Shown here: positions 26,866-40,560 of the stretch, piece after piece | How the letters are laid out: each line of letters opens with the position of its first letter | Position numbering within the stretch: position 1 is the stretch's first letter | NCBI RefSeq assembly: GCF_900496995.4 | Contig: NC_044012.1 | Span: 24,590,759-24,654,758 of the forward strand | Origin: Aquila chrysaetos chrysaetos | Taxonomy: Eukaryota; Chordata; Aves; Accipitriformes; Accipitridae | DNA length: 64,000 nucleotides | Reading direction: 5' to 3' | Notes under the pieces: generated by a model | The model's database searches: none | What the model was told of the DNA's origin: nothing | The model's input: the letters and a program-made list of their open reading frames with translations, nothing else | Program-made: the position numbers and the translations under genes

Positions 26866-29800
26866 AATGAATATACACACTCACAAGCCCCAGCTAAAGC
26901 AAGTCACACCAATAATCACCAGGCTTTCAGTTTCAGGCAGAAGGAGATAGTTTTGCATTAGTCTGCTCTTCACAAAACCATCCCCAGCATCCAGCGTGGC
27001 TGCCCAGGCTCTGGATGCACAGGGAGGACACAGCTCTCACAGCACAGCTTTGCTCCAGGATCAGCTGTGTCACTGCTGTCCAATCCTACACAGGACATAA
27101 ACTGAGTGCAGGGACTGCAATCAGCAGCCCAGCACGCTTACTAAACAACAGCAGATACCTGGGATGTAACGGTGTCTGGCTGAGACCCGGCAGGGATGTG
27201 TTTTAGCTGGTCCCTGGCAGGAAGAGGAAGCAGTTCTGCTAACACTCTGCTGCGAGGTTCAGGTTTCTGCCTTTCAGAAGAGCAGGAGGCTGGGCAAGAG
27301 GCAGGTCTTGGGTGGCTGCCCTCCATGGCACAGCAAACACAATAAAAATCCACAAGCTTTGGAAGAACAACCATGAGGAAGGGGAGGTTCCACTTTCCAG
27401 GTCTAGGTCCACAGACCTGCAGCTCCAAGTCTGGAGCAACCTAAGCATCTCTCCACCAAATCCAACCACGCAAGAGCCCAGGTGTTTCCCACCAGCAGAT
27501 TATCCCCCACCAGAGAGAGACTGTCACAGGTGAGGCCCAGACAAACCAATGCCGAGCTCCTATTAGCAATGTAGAAAAGCTGGCCTGGAGGTTAAACTGG
27601 CCCCAGCTCCACCGACGGAATCGGTCCGGTTGAGGGGAACCACTGCAAGCCCCCCAGAAGTTAATGAGGCTCACAGCTAAAATAATAAGACAACGAGTAA
27701 CTGCTGAAACACTACTGTTATTTTTATGGCTCACTTGCTTATTTAGTTTACCACAAAAAGACAAAATGTTGTTAAAAATCTTCTCTCCAGCAGTCAAGCC
27801 TCCCTTAAAAGAAAGCTTACTTGTTTGCCCAGCTCACTGTTTCAGAAGGATGCTAGCACCAAAGTTGGCCAAGGCACGCAGGGAGACAACGCTGTTTTCC
27901 TTTCCCCAGACTCCTCCTGCTTAAAACCCCCCAAAATGTGCCAGCTCTGCTCATGCTATCAGCTTGTACAACTGCTCACCCATCACCACCCCACATTCTC
28001 CTCCATATGCCAAATCAGAGGCAATTCTCCATCTCCACACCATGTTCCTATGCTGGTCCCGTACCGGGTTGTGTTAGAACACATTCGAAGGATCCCACCC
28101 TTGCAAACCATCCAGCTGCGCCCACCATGCAGCCCTTAAAATGCTCACATGGTTTTTGAGATTGACTTCCTGATAAAAGCTGCAGCCACACCAGCCCTTG
28201 CAAGCAAGGGGCTCCAAAACGCCACTCAGCCCTGGGTTTGGCAGGAGCACAGAGGATTGCACACACACCCTCGATGCCAAGAGCACCCGAAGGGCTTCCG
28301 ACCGCACATTTTTGGCACAGGACTGGCAGGCACCATCTGCGGAAGTACCGGGCCCCCAGCCGCCGAGCCTGGCCCACTGGCCAGCGGGGCCTGCTCTGGA
28401 GCAGCCAGCGTGGTTCAGACAAAAGAGACCGAACGCTGGGACTATTTCAAGGGCTTGCTATTTTTAAAAGCTGCTTTTCCTGTTTCCCTTCCTGACCCTC
28501 GCAGGGACTTGCTGTCTGCCAGCAAGTTTGCACCAAAACAAGACAAATTACCCTCCGAAACCCGACTTTGGAAGAAAGTTAAGCTAGGTTTAACCCTCCG
28601 CCCATGCCACCCTCCCGCATACACGCACATGGGGGGCCTGCTGCCCTGCTTGCTGCCCTGCCTGCTGCTGCCGCGTCCGAGGCTAACGGGAACGGCTGTG
28701 CTCCCGGCACCACGTGACAGGCGGGATTAGCTTCCGAGGCACAGAGGAAACCTTCGACAAAGCCTGTCCCCATGCCACTGCTCCCAGGCCTCGAGCCAGT
28801 GGCCGCCAGCACCCAGGGAGCCCTGAAGAAAAACAAACCTCCACCATGGGTATCTGCAAAACACAAAATAATAAGGACAGGTTCACCTGGCTGGCAGGGA
28901 GCCAAGCGGATTGCTGCCTCTCTTGTCCTCCTGGGGCTCTCAGAGCTATTTTAAAACTGATCCCCTGCTAAAAAGCCCCAGCCTTTGTGCAGAGGAGACG
29001 TCACCGGTGAGAACAACTGTTTTTAATGAGCCGAATGAGTGCTGGGTGTTATACAATCTCATTCCCCAGTGGAGACCTCGCAGACAATCTTCAGAGGACC
29101 TTGCGGGGGGGAGGACGGGCAAATTCCCCGAGCAACAAAATCGTAGCACCTGGTGCAGCTTTTCTCCATTTCAGTAGCTCCTTTCGCTCTCCAAATCCTC
29201 CCCAGCCCCCTGTAACTGGCAACTGGTGGAGAGGAGGAAAGAAAAGCCCGCGGTAGCCCCACTCTCGGTTATTTATGCAGCAGCTAGTGTTCATTTGTTC
29301 CCCCTCCCTTCTCTCCAGGGGCAGCTCCTCCTGCCGTCGCGCTCCCATGAAACAGCCACATTAATGGTTGATGTGGCTCGCAGCTGGTGCCAGAGAGGGA
29401 CAGGATCGGCAGCATCTGCCCCGACATGGATAAAGCCATGGTGCAGCAGTCTTGCCTTCCCCGCAGCCCTGCAACTTGTCAAAGAAAGCGCAGCCGGGAG
29501 CAGAGCCCAGAGCGCTGCAGAGCCACTGCCCGGATTTTGTGGTCGAGAGATTGTGTGAGATAAATGCGCAGCTTTCCTTTGTTTTGGGAGGAGAAGTGTA
29601 GTTTTGACAAGTTTTGCACAAGTTAGTACAAGCAGCCATGGCTTTGTAGTAGAAAGCCACTTTAAAATGAGTAGCTTTTGTTTAGATGGTTTAATTTAAG
29701 TTTCTCACTGCAACACACACAGCGCCCTGCTCCAAAAAGGGTATCTCCAAAAAGGAAAATTCCCTGAAAACAGCCAGACAGACCTTCTCCCCACAGCAAG

Positions 29801-30566
29801 AAGCCGAAACCAACTTGATATTTTTCAAGTGACACAGAACGGTGTCATTTTACTGTCCAAATTGAGGGAAGGCCAAAAGTAAACAAGATTTCAGAGACGA
29901 AAGGATTTTAAGAGATACTATTAGTCTGACAGCAAGCTATTAAGGAATCACCCAGAAGGATAGCTTGCTTGGAGAACACAGGCTGCGCTGCTGTCAACCC
30001 AGCAGAAAACCGTACGCTGAACCTTCAAGAGGACTTGGTTTTTCTCTCCATCTCCAAACAGCAGTTCCCTCTTAAGTGAGATCTGGTGTTTGGGTAACAT
30101 CCTAACCAGCTCACACTCCTGACAAAGTTGGGTTTTAGCCCCTGTTCCATGTGAGGAAACTGAGGCACAGGGTGATGTGAACACCATGCAACAGAGCCAG
30201 AGCAGCACCTAGCCCAGGACCATCTCCCATCACATCAGGACTCATTCTGCCACCGATGGATCCCACCCCGCCAAAACCCCATACCTGTTGGAGCTACATC
30301 CTTCCCCTCTCTGTTTTCTTTACTTCTGCGTAGGCCCCTCCTGGGCCGGCTGCTCTGGGAACCACCTTCTGGTATCTAGCACGGTGCCAGACAGATTCTC
30401 CAACTTCAACGTTCGTTAGCCGCCCCTCACTACTTTGCAGAACTATAATTAGTTTTGCTAATATAAAAGGCAGAAGGGATTCAGCCAAGCTTCAGAAGAC
30501 ATAACACAGGTCAGAAGAGAAACAAAGGTTAACATTAAGAATGGCTCTTGCACATTAGAAGTCTTT

Positions 30567-30629
30567 ATTTAATTCCGTGTCTGTGGATCCAAAATTAAAA
30601 TCTGTGGATCCACAGACATAGAATTAAAT
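30567..30629. repeat. 24 bp inverted repeat with 15 bp spacer
   Basis: The arms at 30567-30590 and 30606-30629 match at 22 of 24 positions. The right arm overlaps a perfect 16 bp palindrome, TCTGTGGATCCACAGA (30601-30616). Confidence 0.85.
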
Positions 30630-31233
30630 CTCCCACGCCCCCTTTTCTCCTCCTTATTAGGGAGGACATATTACCTCCTGCTTTTTGGGATGAAGGACGC
30701 AGGCAAAGAGGAGAAGCATCAAGGGCAGCAAAGCAATTTGGGGAACAGCCCGTGCAGGCAACTGGCACCGCCACATCCGCAGCCCTCACGGGGTTTCTGC
30801 ACCCGGCAGCCCCTGCTCGTGCCCATCCCTTGCACTAGTCCCACATTCCTCCATGACCCCAAATGCTTTCTGCCCCTTCCCATGCAGCATTTACACCTCA
30901 AGCGATCCACACGGTCCCCTTGCCATCACCCCAGTGACACGCCCCTGCTCCCATTTGCATCCACTTGCCCGTAATCGTAATCATAGCACAAACCCGCACA
31001 GCCTATTTCCAAATCACAGCACCCAAGCCCTTGCCAGCACATGAGATTTCTCTCTCTGCCTCCTGATCTCCTAAGAATTTGCTTATCTAGCAAGCCTTCA
31101 GTGGCACAATTTGCAAACGCCGTCCCCATTGCGTTTCCGGAGAGGCAGCCGCTGTGCCAGGGACCCGAGCCCAGTACTGACCTGATGGGAAGGAGCTTCT
31201 GGATGGAGCGGAGAGGGAGGAAAAGAGAAAAAA

Positions 31234-31254
31234 GGGGGGGGGGGGGGGGGGGGG
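31234..31254. repeat. G21 homopolymer
   Basis: It follows a purine-rich stretch (GAGAGGGAGGAAAAGAGAAA) in ZNF687 intron 1. Confidence 0.9.
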
Positions 31255-34200
31255 ACAGAGAGTGGTCTCAGGTTTCACGTGTAGGAGAGGGGGAAAATGA
31301 TAGAAAGGCAGGCTGGTTAAACAAGAACCAGCAACACGTCCTACTCCCAGCATGACATCATGAGGTCAGGGCTCAGCGGGGACGGCTGCAGTGGGAGGGG
31401 AGGGGAGGTTCAGAGGGAAAAAAAAGCGAGAAATAAATAAAATAACCCAGCACCAAACTCCTCTGACTCCCTGGCACTTCGGGAGGCTGGCTCTGGGTAC
31501 GGTGGTGGTCTAATGGCAACTGCTGGTGGCTCTGCAGGTGGTGGCGATACGAGCTGGAGGGGTCCCTCCCCACCGCCTTGTTCCCCAGCGCAGTGGCTGA
31601 TGGCCGGAGCAGCCCCCACTTCCCCTGCCATCTGCCAGTGCCGGGATCCAGAAACTCTGCAGCTTGGCCTCCCCGCTGCTGCCATCCGCACGGGCAGGGC
31701 AGGGCAGGGTGCAGGAGAGATGGAGGCTGCGAGAAGCAGCAGCAACAACTGCAGGGTGCCCAGGCTCTGCTGACATCAAATCGGGTTTCTCAGCCTCCCC
31801 GGTAGCGTTTGCATCCTCCCCTCCACTTGAAACCCAAAGCAAAATCCTCGATATTCCTGGAGACACTCTTCCCTATCTCCAGGCACGTGTCCTGGCCCTT
31901 TCCAGGGAGCTCTGGGACAGAAGAGGGTCTGCATTTGCTGAAGCACCAGCCTCTGCGGTCCCCTGAGCTTGGCCAGACTTGGATCTGCCACACAGGGGAA
32001 AAGGGAGCGAGAATCCCTGCGCTTCACCATCCATAAGATCAGGGTACCCCAATGCCGGGCTTTGAAACGCATCAAGAACCACACAGGAGAGATGTTAGAA
32101 AATATCATCTGATGGGGGAGCACAGACCGTGGGAAACCTCCAGCCCCTCTGAAGGATGGAATAAGGCAAAAGGCGCGGGGTCTCTGGTTTTATGATTCTT
32201 CAAGATCTCGCACAGGGGGAAAGGTCCAAATCAAACCCCAGAAGCATCCAGAGGCCCAAGCTGACCAGTCCCCGCCTTCTTCACCTTAATGGGGCTGTTG
32301 AAGCTTCAACAGCTCAGTTAGAAGCAGGCATCAAGGAGGTAAGCTCAAGAAAATGCAAGGCAGCGTCTGGGGAGTTTCATAAGCCGTCATCTCCATGCCA
32401 AATCCCCTGAGCTCCTCCTGCTCAGAGGGAAACACACACACACAAGACCTGAGGTTCCCAGCTTTGGGAGCTGTTTCCCCTTCTCCAGCAGGGAAGCTGC
32501 TGCCTGCAGCCTGAAACCCACTCAGACCCAAGGAGAAACCCTCTGACAGGTGCCAGGCTCAAAGCACGCAGGAAAAAAGCACCTAAGGGAGGTCTAAAGA
32601 CCAGTTGTCCCCAGTTTAGAAACCCAGGGCTCACTGAAGCCACCCAACAGTGCAAGGAGCAGAGCAGGAACAGGTGTTCCAGGTCCATGCATGTCAGCCC
32701 TTCCCTTCACCCAGCCCGTGGCATGGAGGCATCAGCAGATCCTGCCCGATTGTGGAGAGGTGTGAGGCCCGTTCCTTGCTTGGGAGCAAACCTCAGCCTC
32801 ATTTCTCGCACAATCTGGGCTGCTCTCCTGCCCAGCGGGGCCTCCACCTGCCACGTCCAAATCTTTGTTCAGCTGTTTTCCAGGGTTATTGCTAGCCAAC
32901 AGTATCGTTTTCTCCCAAATGCCCAGCTCCGCTTGATTTACCAAGAGTGCGGGGGAGAGACATTTGCTTCAAGCTTTCCAAAAAACAGCTTGCACCTCCT
33001 GGTTCAGACCAAACAAGGAAAGGATCACCCCCAAAAGAAACATTTTTAGCACACACTCAGAAGGGGAAACTGTGCTAGAGAAGTGGCTGGCAGGGGCTTG
33101 AGCAATTAAGGCCTCAGCACAGCAAAGTGCAAAATGCTACTGGTACAAAATCCAGGTGCTCAGCACCTCCGGGAACAAAGTCTGCACCGAGAAACACCCT
33201 TGTACTCGGTGCGTGACGGCCACCCCCTCCCTGGGATTTCATTTCCCCCCCCCATGTTAAGCAGCAAATAACACTTGGCCATGTCGGGAGGGCAGGGTTT
33301 ATCTGCTTTCAAGGCACACGCACCATGTGCTTCAAGCAACGGACATGCCCCTGGCAGGCACAGCCCCCATGGAGGCTTTGGTGTTGGACTGTTTTGGGAC
33401 ACCCAGAGCGGCTTTCGCAGCATCCCTGTGTGTTTCCAGCCACAAAGGCTGGACCTAAAAGCAGCTGTGGCTGCAGGATTTGAGGAAAAGAAAAGAGACA
33501 ATGATGACATGATCCCAACAGAGTTTGCTCCAGCACTTCAGGCGCTTTTTTTTGTCATTTATTGAACGCAAACGTGCTTGCATACCCACAACAACAGCAA
33601 ACGCTACTGCCGAAGCAGCTCCTGCAGACTATGATCTGATAACCTGTCCCACGAGGACTGGTCTATACGGAGCACCCCACGGCCATGCTTCCTGCCATGT
33701 CCCATCTCAAGGCCAAGGGGACAAAAGGGGTAGCGTGAGTCAATCCGGATTTGATTTCAATCGATCCCAGCACACCTGGATATGTATTCCCAGCAGCTGT
33801 TAACAAGGTGGGAAAGAATGGCCCAGCAGTACCGGTGTTGAGGGAAGAAGCCAGGCAGGTATTGCGGCCTCCAAACGTGAGCATGGGCTCAGCTTGGACA
33901 GCCGATGCTCACAGCCAACACGCTGGCTATTCGCTTCCAATCCATTCACTCCAACACCTCCAGCCACACAAATTCAGCTTCTGCTGGAATAAAGCACACC
34001 CTCGCACTGGGTCTGCTCTGAGATACTCTTCTCCTCACAGCCTGTTCCTGTTTTCACTGAGCTCTAAGCAGGGTACCTCTCCACGCTGCTCTGTTCCTCT
34101 CCGATCACGCCCTTCTGAGGCCCAAGCTGTCCTGCTTAGATGGTTTCAGCAGGGTCCACTGCAGCAGGTCCCCTCTCTCCAGCCATGATCTCGGCCACTG

Positions 34201-34806
34201 AACCTGCGCTGCCGCAACAGCCAGTGGATAACCGGCATGCTCTTGGAGAGCGGTGTGGCCAGAAACCCAAACAGGTCTGGTTCATCCCACATCCAGAGGC
34301 TTTTGCAGCACAGCCCGGATAACACACAAGGAGAAAAGGTGGCACGATGGGATGCTCGGCAGCTCTTGCCAAGCCTGGCTATCGGCTCACTGACAGACAG
34401 GGAGAGAACGGTCCCTTTAAGGTGCTCCAAGAGTTTAATTATTAATTTTTCCCAATGAAATCTACTGCCTCTCAGGGAGGCATGCTGCCTTGCCCCAAGC
34501 AGAGCCTGTGCCCTGCTGCTGACATGCCTTGGAAAGGGCTCCATCTGTCTGTCTGTCCTTCCTCCTTTCCTTTTTTCTTTGCTTCTAGCACATGAAAAGG
34601 CTCTCTGGGGGTACCAGGTAGAAAATAATACTCTGCCAGGGCGCTCGATGGGCCATTTGAAACCCTCGGCATTGTTTTCCCTGCTCCAGGCGGCAGCAGG
34701 GGATTAAAACTTCAGCCATTATGCGCATGTTTTGTGCTCCATTGTGCTCCACTCAGCCGTCCCTCTGCATTAACATCTAAACAGGTCACACGTCCAGCCC
34801 AGAGCC

Positions 34807-34844
34807 GGGTCTGGGCATCTCCCAGCTGGGTCTGGGCATCTCCC
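34807..34844. repeat. Two copies of a ~20 bp direct repeat
   Basis: GGGTCTGGGCATCTCCC occurs twice, about 20 bp apart. Confidence 0.8.
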
Positions 34845-36164
34845 CGCCGCAGCTGCTTTGCCAGGGCCCGCTCTCCCTTCCTCCCTGTACGCCCAACCAC
34901 CACCGGACCTTGCACAGGAGCCGAGCGAGCTGGATGTTTCCACAGGTCAAGAAGGAGCTGAGGAGAAATGCAGGGCGCTGGGAGTGGTTTTCTGAAGGGC
35001 CACAGCAATCCCATTGCCTGCGATTCTCCCGCATGGTGTGGCAAAGCTGTCTCCACCGGCCAGGAGTGCAGCAACAGTGGGATCCCTTCCCGAGGGGAAA
35101 GGGCAGGCCCTTCTCATCCTTGCTCTGAAATAAGCACGTCCATGCTTATTACTGCAGCTCACTGCAGCAGCCATTCCCCTTTGCAGAAAAAACCCAAAAC
35201 CAAGGACTGCAAACGCCTTGGCTGAACCGGCTGGTGAGCTGCGTGCCTGCACAAGCCAGCCAGCACTGTTTCAGTTCAGCTCGAGGAGGAGGAGCACCGC
35301 CTGAAAACCCCTTCCTGGCTCCATTTCCTACGGGAGAGCGAGCAGGCAGAGAGCCGATGACGGCGCAAGGCCCGGCGTTTGCACGGGAGTTGCACCAAGT
35401 GGGTAAGCCGGTGTGGCAAAGCACTCCAGGCCCATCCGCCAGCACGGCAATGCAAACATGCCTCACTCGGATGCCCCTGACCGTATCAACAAGGAGAAAT
35501 TATCCCCCCACAGAACTAGCCGTGATGATGCAAACGCCGTGGCAAATCCCAGCCTCCAAACCTGGAGCTGAGGCCGTCCTTGTGCCCAGACCCAGCCCAG
35601 CCACACCTAGAGGTTTTGCTGGCAGAACTCGCTTGGCATGGGGTAAAAACCGTGGGAGGGGGAGCACAGAGCAGGAAAATCCTACTCCAGACCAATAAAC
35701 AAGGCCAGCAACTGCAAAAAAACATGGAGTTTTTTTGTGTTAGCATGACTTAATTCGGTCAGGCAGCATATATCTATTTCTATAAATAAATGATATAAGC
35801 TGTATCTATGCAAAAGGGCTCGCCAGCTACGAACAAGGCGCCTGTGTTCCCAGAGCATCCAGCGCAACCCAGCCCCGTTCTGCCGGGGAGGCCGAGGGAC
35901 AAAGATCTGTGCCCAGCAGTGGTATTTTCCCCTCCTTTTTAAACGCTGCCTCCTATCTCATGCACCCAAATCATCCCCGCTTTAAAATTTAATAAGGAAG
36001 AAAATGTATTTTCTCCCCATCAAAAAACTCCCCCTCACAGCATCCCCAGCTGCAGTCTGCCCACTGATTTCAAGAAGGCTTGAAGTATGGAGGCTGAATT
36101 ACTTGCTGGAAAATGGGCGTAGGTAGCTCTTGGTTTTAGTCCTGTACAGACATCCCCAGAAAAA

Positions 36165-36200
36165 CAAAAAAAAAACAAAAAAAAAACAAACAAAAAAAAC
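36165..36200. repeat. A-rich simple repeat (A8-9 runs with C)
   Basis: AAAAC-type runs in ZNF687 intron 1. Confidence 0.8.
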
Positions 36201-39200
36201 CCCACATGTTATTCTTTGCAGCACGCCAACCTTCCCGGACAAGGGAGCGGCATCCGTCAGCCCGGGCTGCCCCACCGTTTCAAGCATCGTCTCCAAACGC
36301 TCTGGGCAGAGGTTGGAGCTCCTCACCGCCACAGAGCTGAGGGAGATGGGCCCAGCTCACACACGGGGAAGGAAACAACCTTCTTGCCACTTTCAGTCTG
36401 AAGATGCTGGTCACGAAGTTTGAACCCTCTTTTTTTTTTTTTTTATGATTTATGATTGCTGTAATTAAAAAACGTGCTCCTTTTGTTTTGCATGCTTGCT
36501 CTGTTCATCTAAGGTGGCTTCTTGGGGATCCCTCCCCACTGTTCGGATCACACATGGCAAGAACAAAACCACCCCAGATCTCCCTCCAACGTGTCGGGGG
36601 GGGGGGAAGAAAAACAGGAGAGAATAACATTTAGGGCAAAATAAAAAGAAAGGGCTGGTGTCAGACCCAGAACCTGCAGGTATCACCACTGAAACATCAG
36701 TTTTATCCTTCAATAGATTTTGCGACAGCAAGTGAGTCTTTAAAAGCAAGAGGCGAATCTAAAACCAGCTGCGAAGGGAGAGGGAGAGGAGACGGTCTCT
36801 CACCAACACACAGCAAACACACAGATTCCCCCTGCCAGGATATGAATAGCTAGCTCTCAGATTTCATTGAATTTAAGCAAAAAAGATGCTTCATCAGGGA
36901 ACAGAGCAGGAAACTCAGTTCTTCCCAGTCTCCCCATCCCCACAATCAGGTGCAAATCCACGGAGAGGGGCCTGGTAGCCCCGTCCCGGTCCCAAGCTCC
37001 CATCCCGGCACAGAGCACAGCTGCCATGCAGAGACAACACATCCTGACTGGAGGCTGATTTGGGATTAAATTCCCATACGTTTAACAGAATTAAGTCTCT
37101 ACCATCTGCTAACTTCTGGAGATATCAAAACAAACAAGGGGTGGACGAGATCCAAAAACCCCGACAATTTGGCTGGCCTGAAAAATTAAGTTTTTAAATA
37201 CTGGCAAGCGTTTTTGTAGCTATGATCAGCATAAAGCAGCCTCAATGTCAACGCGAGAAGGTTTTTGTTTTCAGATTTACCAGTATGACCAGGATCCACA
37301 CTGGTGTACACAGACAAGGGCTTGGTAGTTCCGGGCAGACATTTCATGGAAGAATGACCAGGATCTCCCCAGGCATTCAGCCTAACGACGCTGCCCTCAC
37401 CCATGTCTCCACGTCGTGATGAGCAGTTACCTCCATCCCGGCAGGTTTCGTACTATTTCATCACACTGGGTTTTATGATGTAAAGTTTCTAAACTCAGCC
37501 AGGCACCCCGTTTATTCTAGCGGTATAAATAGAAAATCTGCCACGTAGGATGCCAAAAGGAAGGGAACACAGAGTTCCCTTGCTCCCGTTGCACACTACC
37601 ACAGCCCTGCGCCATAACTGTGCTCACTTGCTATTAGTGCATTATTATTTCTATAGTACCCAGATGTGTGCTTACGTACTTGATGGTACAAATAAATTAA
37701 AGCCCTAGAAAATATCTTGTGGGGGGCAATCACACATTAGCAGGAGGAGGGATTAGACCCAGGAGAACCTAACTGGGGTGGAATAAACCCAGAAAACTAG
37801 AGACAAACGTGATTCCTGCAAGATAATGAGAGCTTCGGGTGCTGTTGGTACTCCTGGACACCACAGGAGATCCTGAGCTACCTCCACACTGGCACCACCT
37901 CTCCAACAACCCAAGCCTTGCATTTCTGCACAGTCCCACTGGTTCAGAGTGGTCCCTACAGGGAATCGGGGCCTCCTCGTACAGCCCAGGCTGCAGGATT
38001 AACACCAGGAGTAAAAGCACTGGCAGAGCTCGCCAATCCTCCTGTTGCTCCTGACGAGGAAGACTCAGGGGAAGAAAGTCTTTGGGAAGCACCTCCGGCA
38101 GTCCTCCCACCTCTGCTAATGCCAGCAAGGGCCACATGTGGGGTGACACGGTTTTTTTCCGCCTCAGACACACTAAAAATACATCCTTTGAGGCAGCTGT
38201 TTCCACAAACAAGGCTGAATTCCTAATGCACTGCTTAAAACCTAAGCATAGAGGCTATCGAACTTCCCTTGCTCACCTTCTAGGGGAAGTGTCTTTGAAT
38301 TAAACTAATTGTGGGAAGATAATCACAGCCCCCAAGGGCTGCCCATTACACGCAGACACCAGCAGCGAGGAATTAAGGGACTTTACAGGGGCTGAGACTG
38401 AGAAACGGGAGGAGAAGAGAGAAAAGAAGCCAGATTTGAAAGAAAACAACACGTTCTTGCTACCAACCTGCTCTCCCTCTCACAAACAAAAAACGAAGAG
38501 GCTCTTAAGGAAGCGGCTGAGACCCACAAGAAATAGCCCCACTGAAACACTCGACTTCCCTACAGAAGGTCGACTCCCTGCCCCTTGGCCTCCTCCTCCA
38601 CCCCAGGACTTCAGAAAACACCCCCGGCCCAGGGCCACCTCACTGCCCGCAGTCCCAAAGCAGGTCAGCATCGCCCAAACCTCACTGGCCACCTCGAGAA
38701 GTGACAGCAAGAACCTGCTGTTAGTCTTTGCTATTCCCAGTTTCTTCCCTGCAGAAAGTCAGGCTGGACCCGGACCCCGATTCAGGATGGTGCCCACCTC
38801 TCGACAAGCCTTCTCCTGCATCTGGAACCACACCGGGCCCTTCTAGAAAGCTTCCTGATTCCTCCCAACCATCCCCAAGGAGGCACACAGCTGTTACAGG
38901 ACCCAAAAACGGTCAGACTGTGTTACCAAGGCTGCAACAGGATCCTCTCCACACCTCCTGTATTCTCTTCCCCCACCAAAACCGGTGTAATAGCAAGACT
39001 CCCTCCTCCCAAAACCCTAAACCATTTGGCAGCCGCAGCACTGTTCTTCCCAGGAGACTGGGGTGTGATAAGAGACCGACATGCCCCGTCCTCAAACGCC
39101 ATCATTTGAGACAACGGTACCTAGAGAAACCAGAGAGGATCTAGACAGCCCAAAGCCTGACCAGCTTCTTATTCACACGACCACTCCTCAAAAACTGGAG

Positions 39201-39289
39201 AAACAAGAAAATCCCCCCAGGAACTGGGGCCCCAAAACAAGACACCACCTTTTTTGCAAGAGATGTTACAGCTGAAGAATTGGGGGGAC

Positions 39290-40145
39290 CCCTGCCAGCC
39301 CCTCTCTGAGCCCTGTGCTGGAGGGGGAAGGCTGCCCCCCTCTCCTCAGCACCCCCCAGGTCAGGGAGGAGGAAGGAGCTCAGTCCCAGGAGCTCTGGAA
39401 GGGAATGACAACAGTCCCAAACACCAGAGCTGGAGAGAGGGAGCTGCGACCAGCCCTCCCAGGAGCTGTGGGGGCATATGAACAGCCCCCCCCCCCCCCA
39501 AGCCCCCCCAGCTGCAAAGGAACTATGGGAGGTCTCATCTTGCCCCTAACTACAGGGAAGCATGACTGGAGCATGACCAGAGCCTCCCCCTATTCCCAGT
39601 GATGTCAGGGAGAAAAGAACAAGCCCAGCTCTCCTCAAGAGATGCAGGCGGGCACTATCAGCCTCTCCACTGCTGGGGAGGGAGGGGAACATGACCCGGC
39701 TCCACCTTCCCCCCCCCCCCCCCCCCCCCCCAAACCCTCAGGCCCGGGGAAGGGATGCGCTCAGCCCTCCCAGCAGACGCAGGGGAACACGACCGTTCCC
39801 CCACCCCAAATTCCCAAAGGCAATGACTGTAACGCTCCCCCCTCCCCCAGTTCCAGAGGGGAATGACAGGATGGCCGTTAAGTTGCCACCCCCCACCCCC
39901 AAATCTCACGGGGACGGTGGGGCTAAGCGGTACCTCCCCCCCAGAGCCCGGCAGGAGAGAGTGTGACCGTCACCCCCACCACGAACCCCGCAGGACTAAG
40001 GGGATGACCATGACCCCACCCCAAGGCACGAACGGGAGGGGCAGGCCGTTACTGCCGCCCCACATCCCGACCGGGGACGGGGGGGGCGGCTCCTACTCTC
40101 CCCCGTCCCGAAGGGGGAGAGGGGCAGGACCGGCACCTCCCCCCG
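39290..40145. repeat. Degenerate C-rich minisatellite, ~42 bp period
   Basis: A GGGGAATGAC-like core alternates with C-tracts. Cores are seen near 39401, 39471, 39553, 39684, 39782, 39818, 39858, 39910, 39957, 40000, 40033, 40075 and 40118. Spacing is most regular (33-52 bp) from 39782 on. It lies in ZNF687 intron 1, up to about 120 bp from the exon 1 donor. Confidence 0.65.
39709..39731. repeat. C23 homopolymer
   Basis: It lies inside the C-rich minisatellite. A second run of about C14 lies at 39486-39499. Confidence 0.9.
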
Positions 40146-40259
40146 GGTCTCATGGCCCCCGCCAGGCCGGGGCCCCCCCGCCAGGCCCCGGGGCCCCCGA
40201 GCCCCCCACACCCGCCCCAGCACCCCCCTGGGCCGTGTGAGGCCCGGGGGTCCCGCGGC

Positions 40260-40560
40260 GGCGGTACCTGCTGCTGCGGGCGGGGGGCGGCCGACTCCCG
40301 CCCAGGCCCCTCCGCGGCGGCCGCTTCTCCTCAGCCACTTCCTGCTTGGCTCGCGCCCCCCGCCCTCCGCCGCCGGCCGCTCGCGCGCAGCGCTCCCGCC
40401 CCCCCCACCCCTCCCCGCGCCGCGCTATTGGCCGTGCTGCCCGCCACTCGCCACTGCGCGCATTCCGATTGGCCAGCGCCGCTGTCGCTCTCGGGCCGTC
40501 GGGGCTGTTCGGGCTCGCCGTTGGTGGAGGGGACGATACGCCGAGGCTAGAGCCCGCCTC
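40260..40560 (-). promoter_or_regulatory. ZNF687: ZNF687 CpG-island promoter
   Basis: CpG-dense, TATA-less sequence. In the - orientation it has CCAAT boxes (ATTGG on + at 40427 and 40468), a GC-box cluster (about 40395-40420) and an ETS-type site (ACTTCCTG on + at 40337-40344). It is inferred to drive ZNF687 leftward. Confidence 0.65.
40268..40400 (-). other. ZNF687: ZNF687 non-coding exon 1 (5' end approximate)
   Basis: CAG|GTACCG at 40268/40267 on the - strand is a good donor in the densest GC stretch of the window. The coding exon 2 begins 20 bp before the ATG, so the rest of the 5'UTR must lie upstream. The TSS is not determined; 40400 is a guess based on the promoter motifs beyond it. 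Confidence 0.5.

Larger units (their letters stand above)
20563..39290 (-). other. ZNF687: ZNF687 intron 1, main body
   Basis: About 18.7 kb with no coding exon that I can support on either strand; the open frames are short and match nothing I know. It contains small sequence features (a hairpin at 30567-30629, G21 at 31234, an octamer at 26858) but no recognisable CR1, LTR or other mobile element. An alternative 5'UTR exon could be hidden here and would not be visible by reading. Confidence 0.7.

Noticed and set aside
37285-37365. Repeated TGACCAGGATC in ZNF687 intron 1
   Set aside because: Only an 11-mer shared twice, too little to call a repeat family.
39482-40240. Pro-rich open frames on both strands near ZNF687 exon 1
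   Set aside because: The C-rich minisatellite lacks stops by composition, and there is no codon-level conservation or start context.
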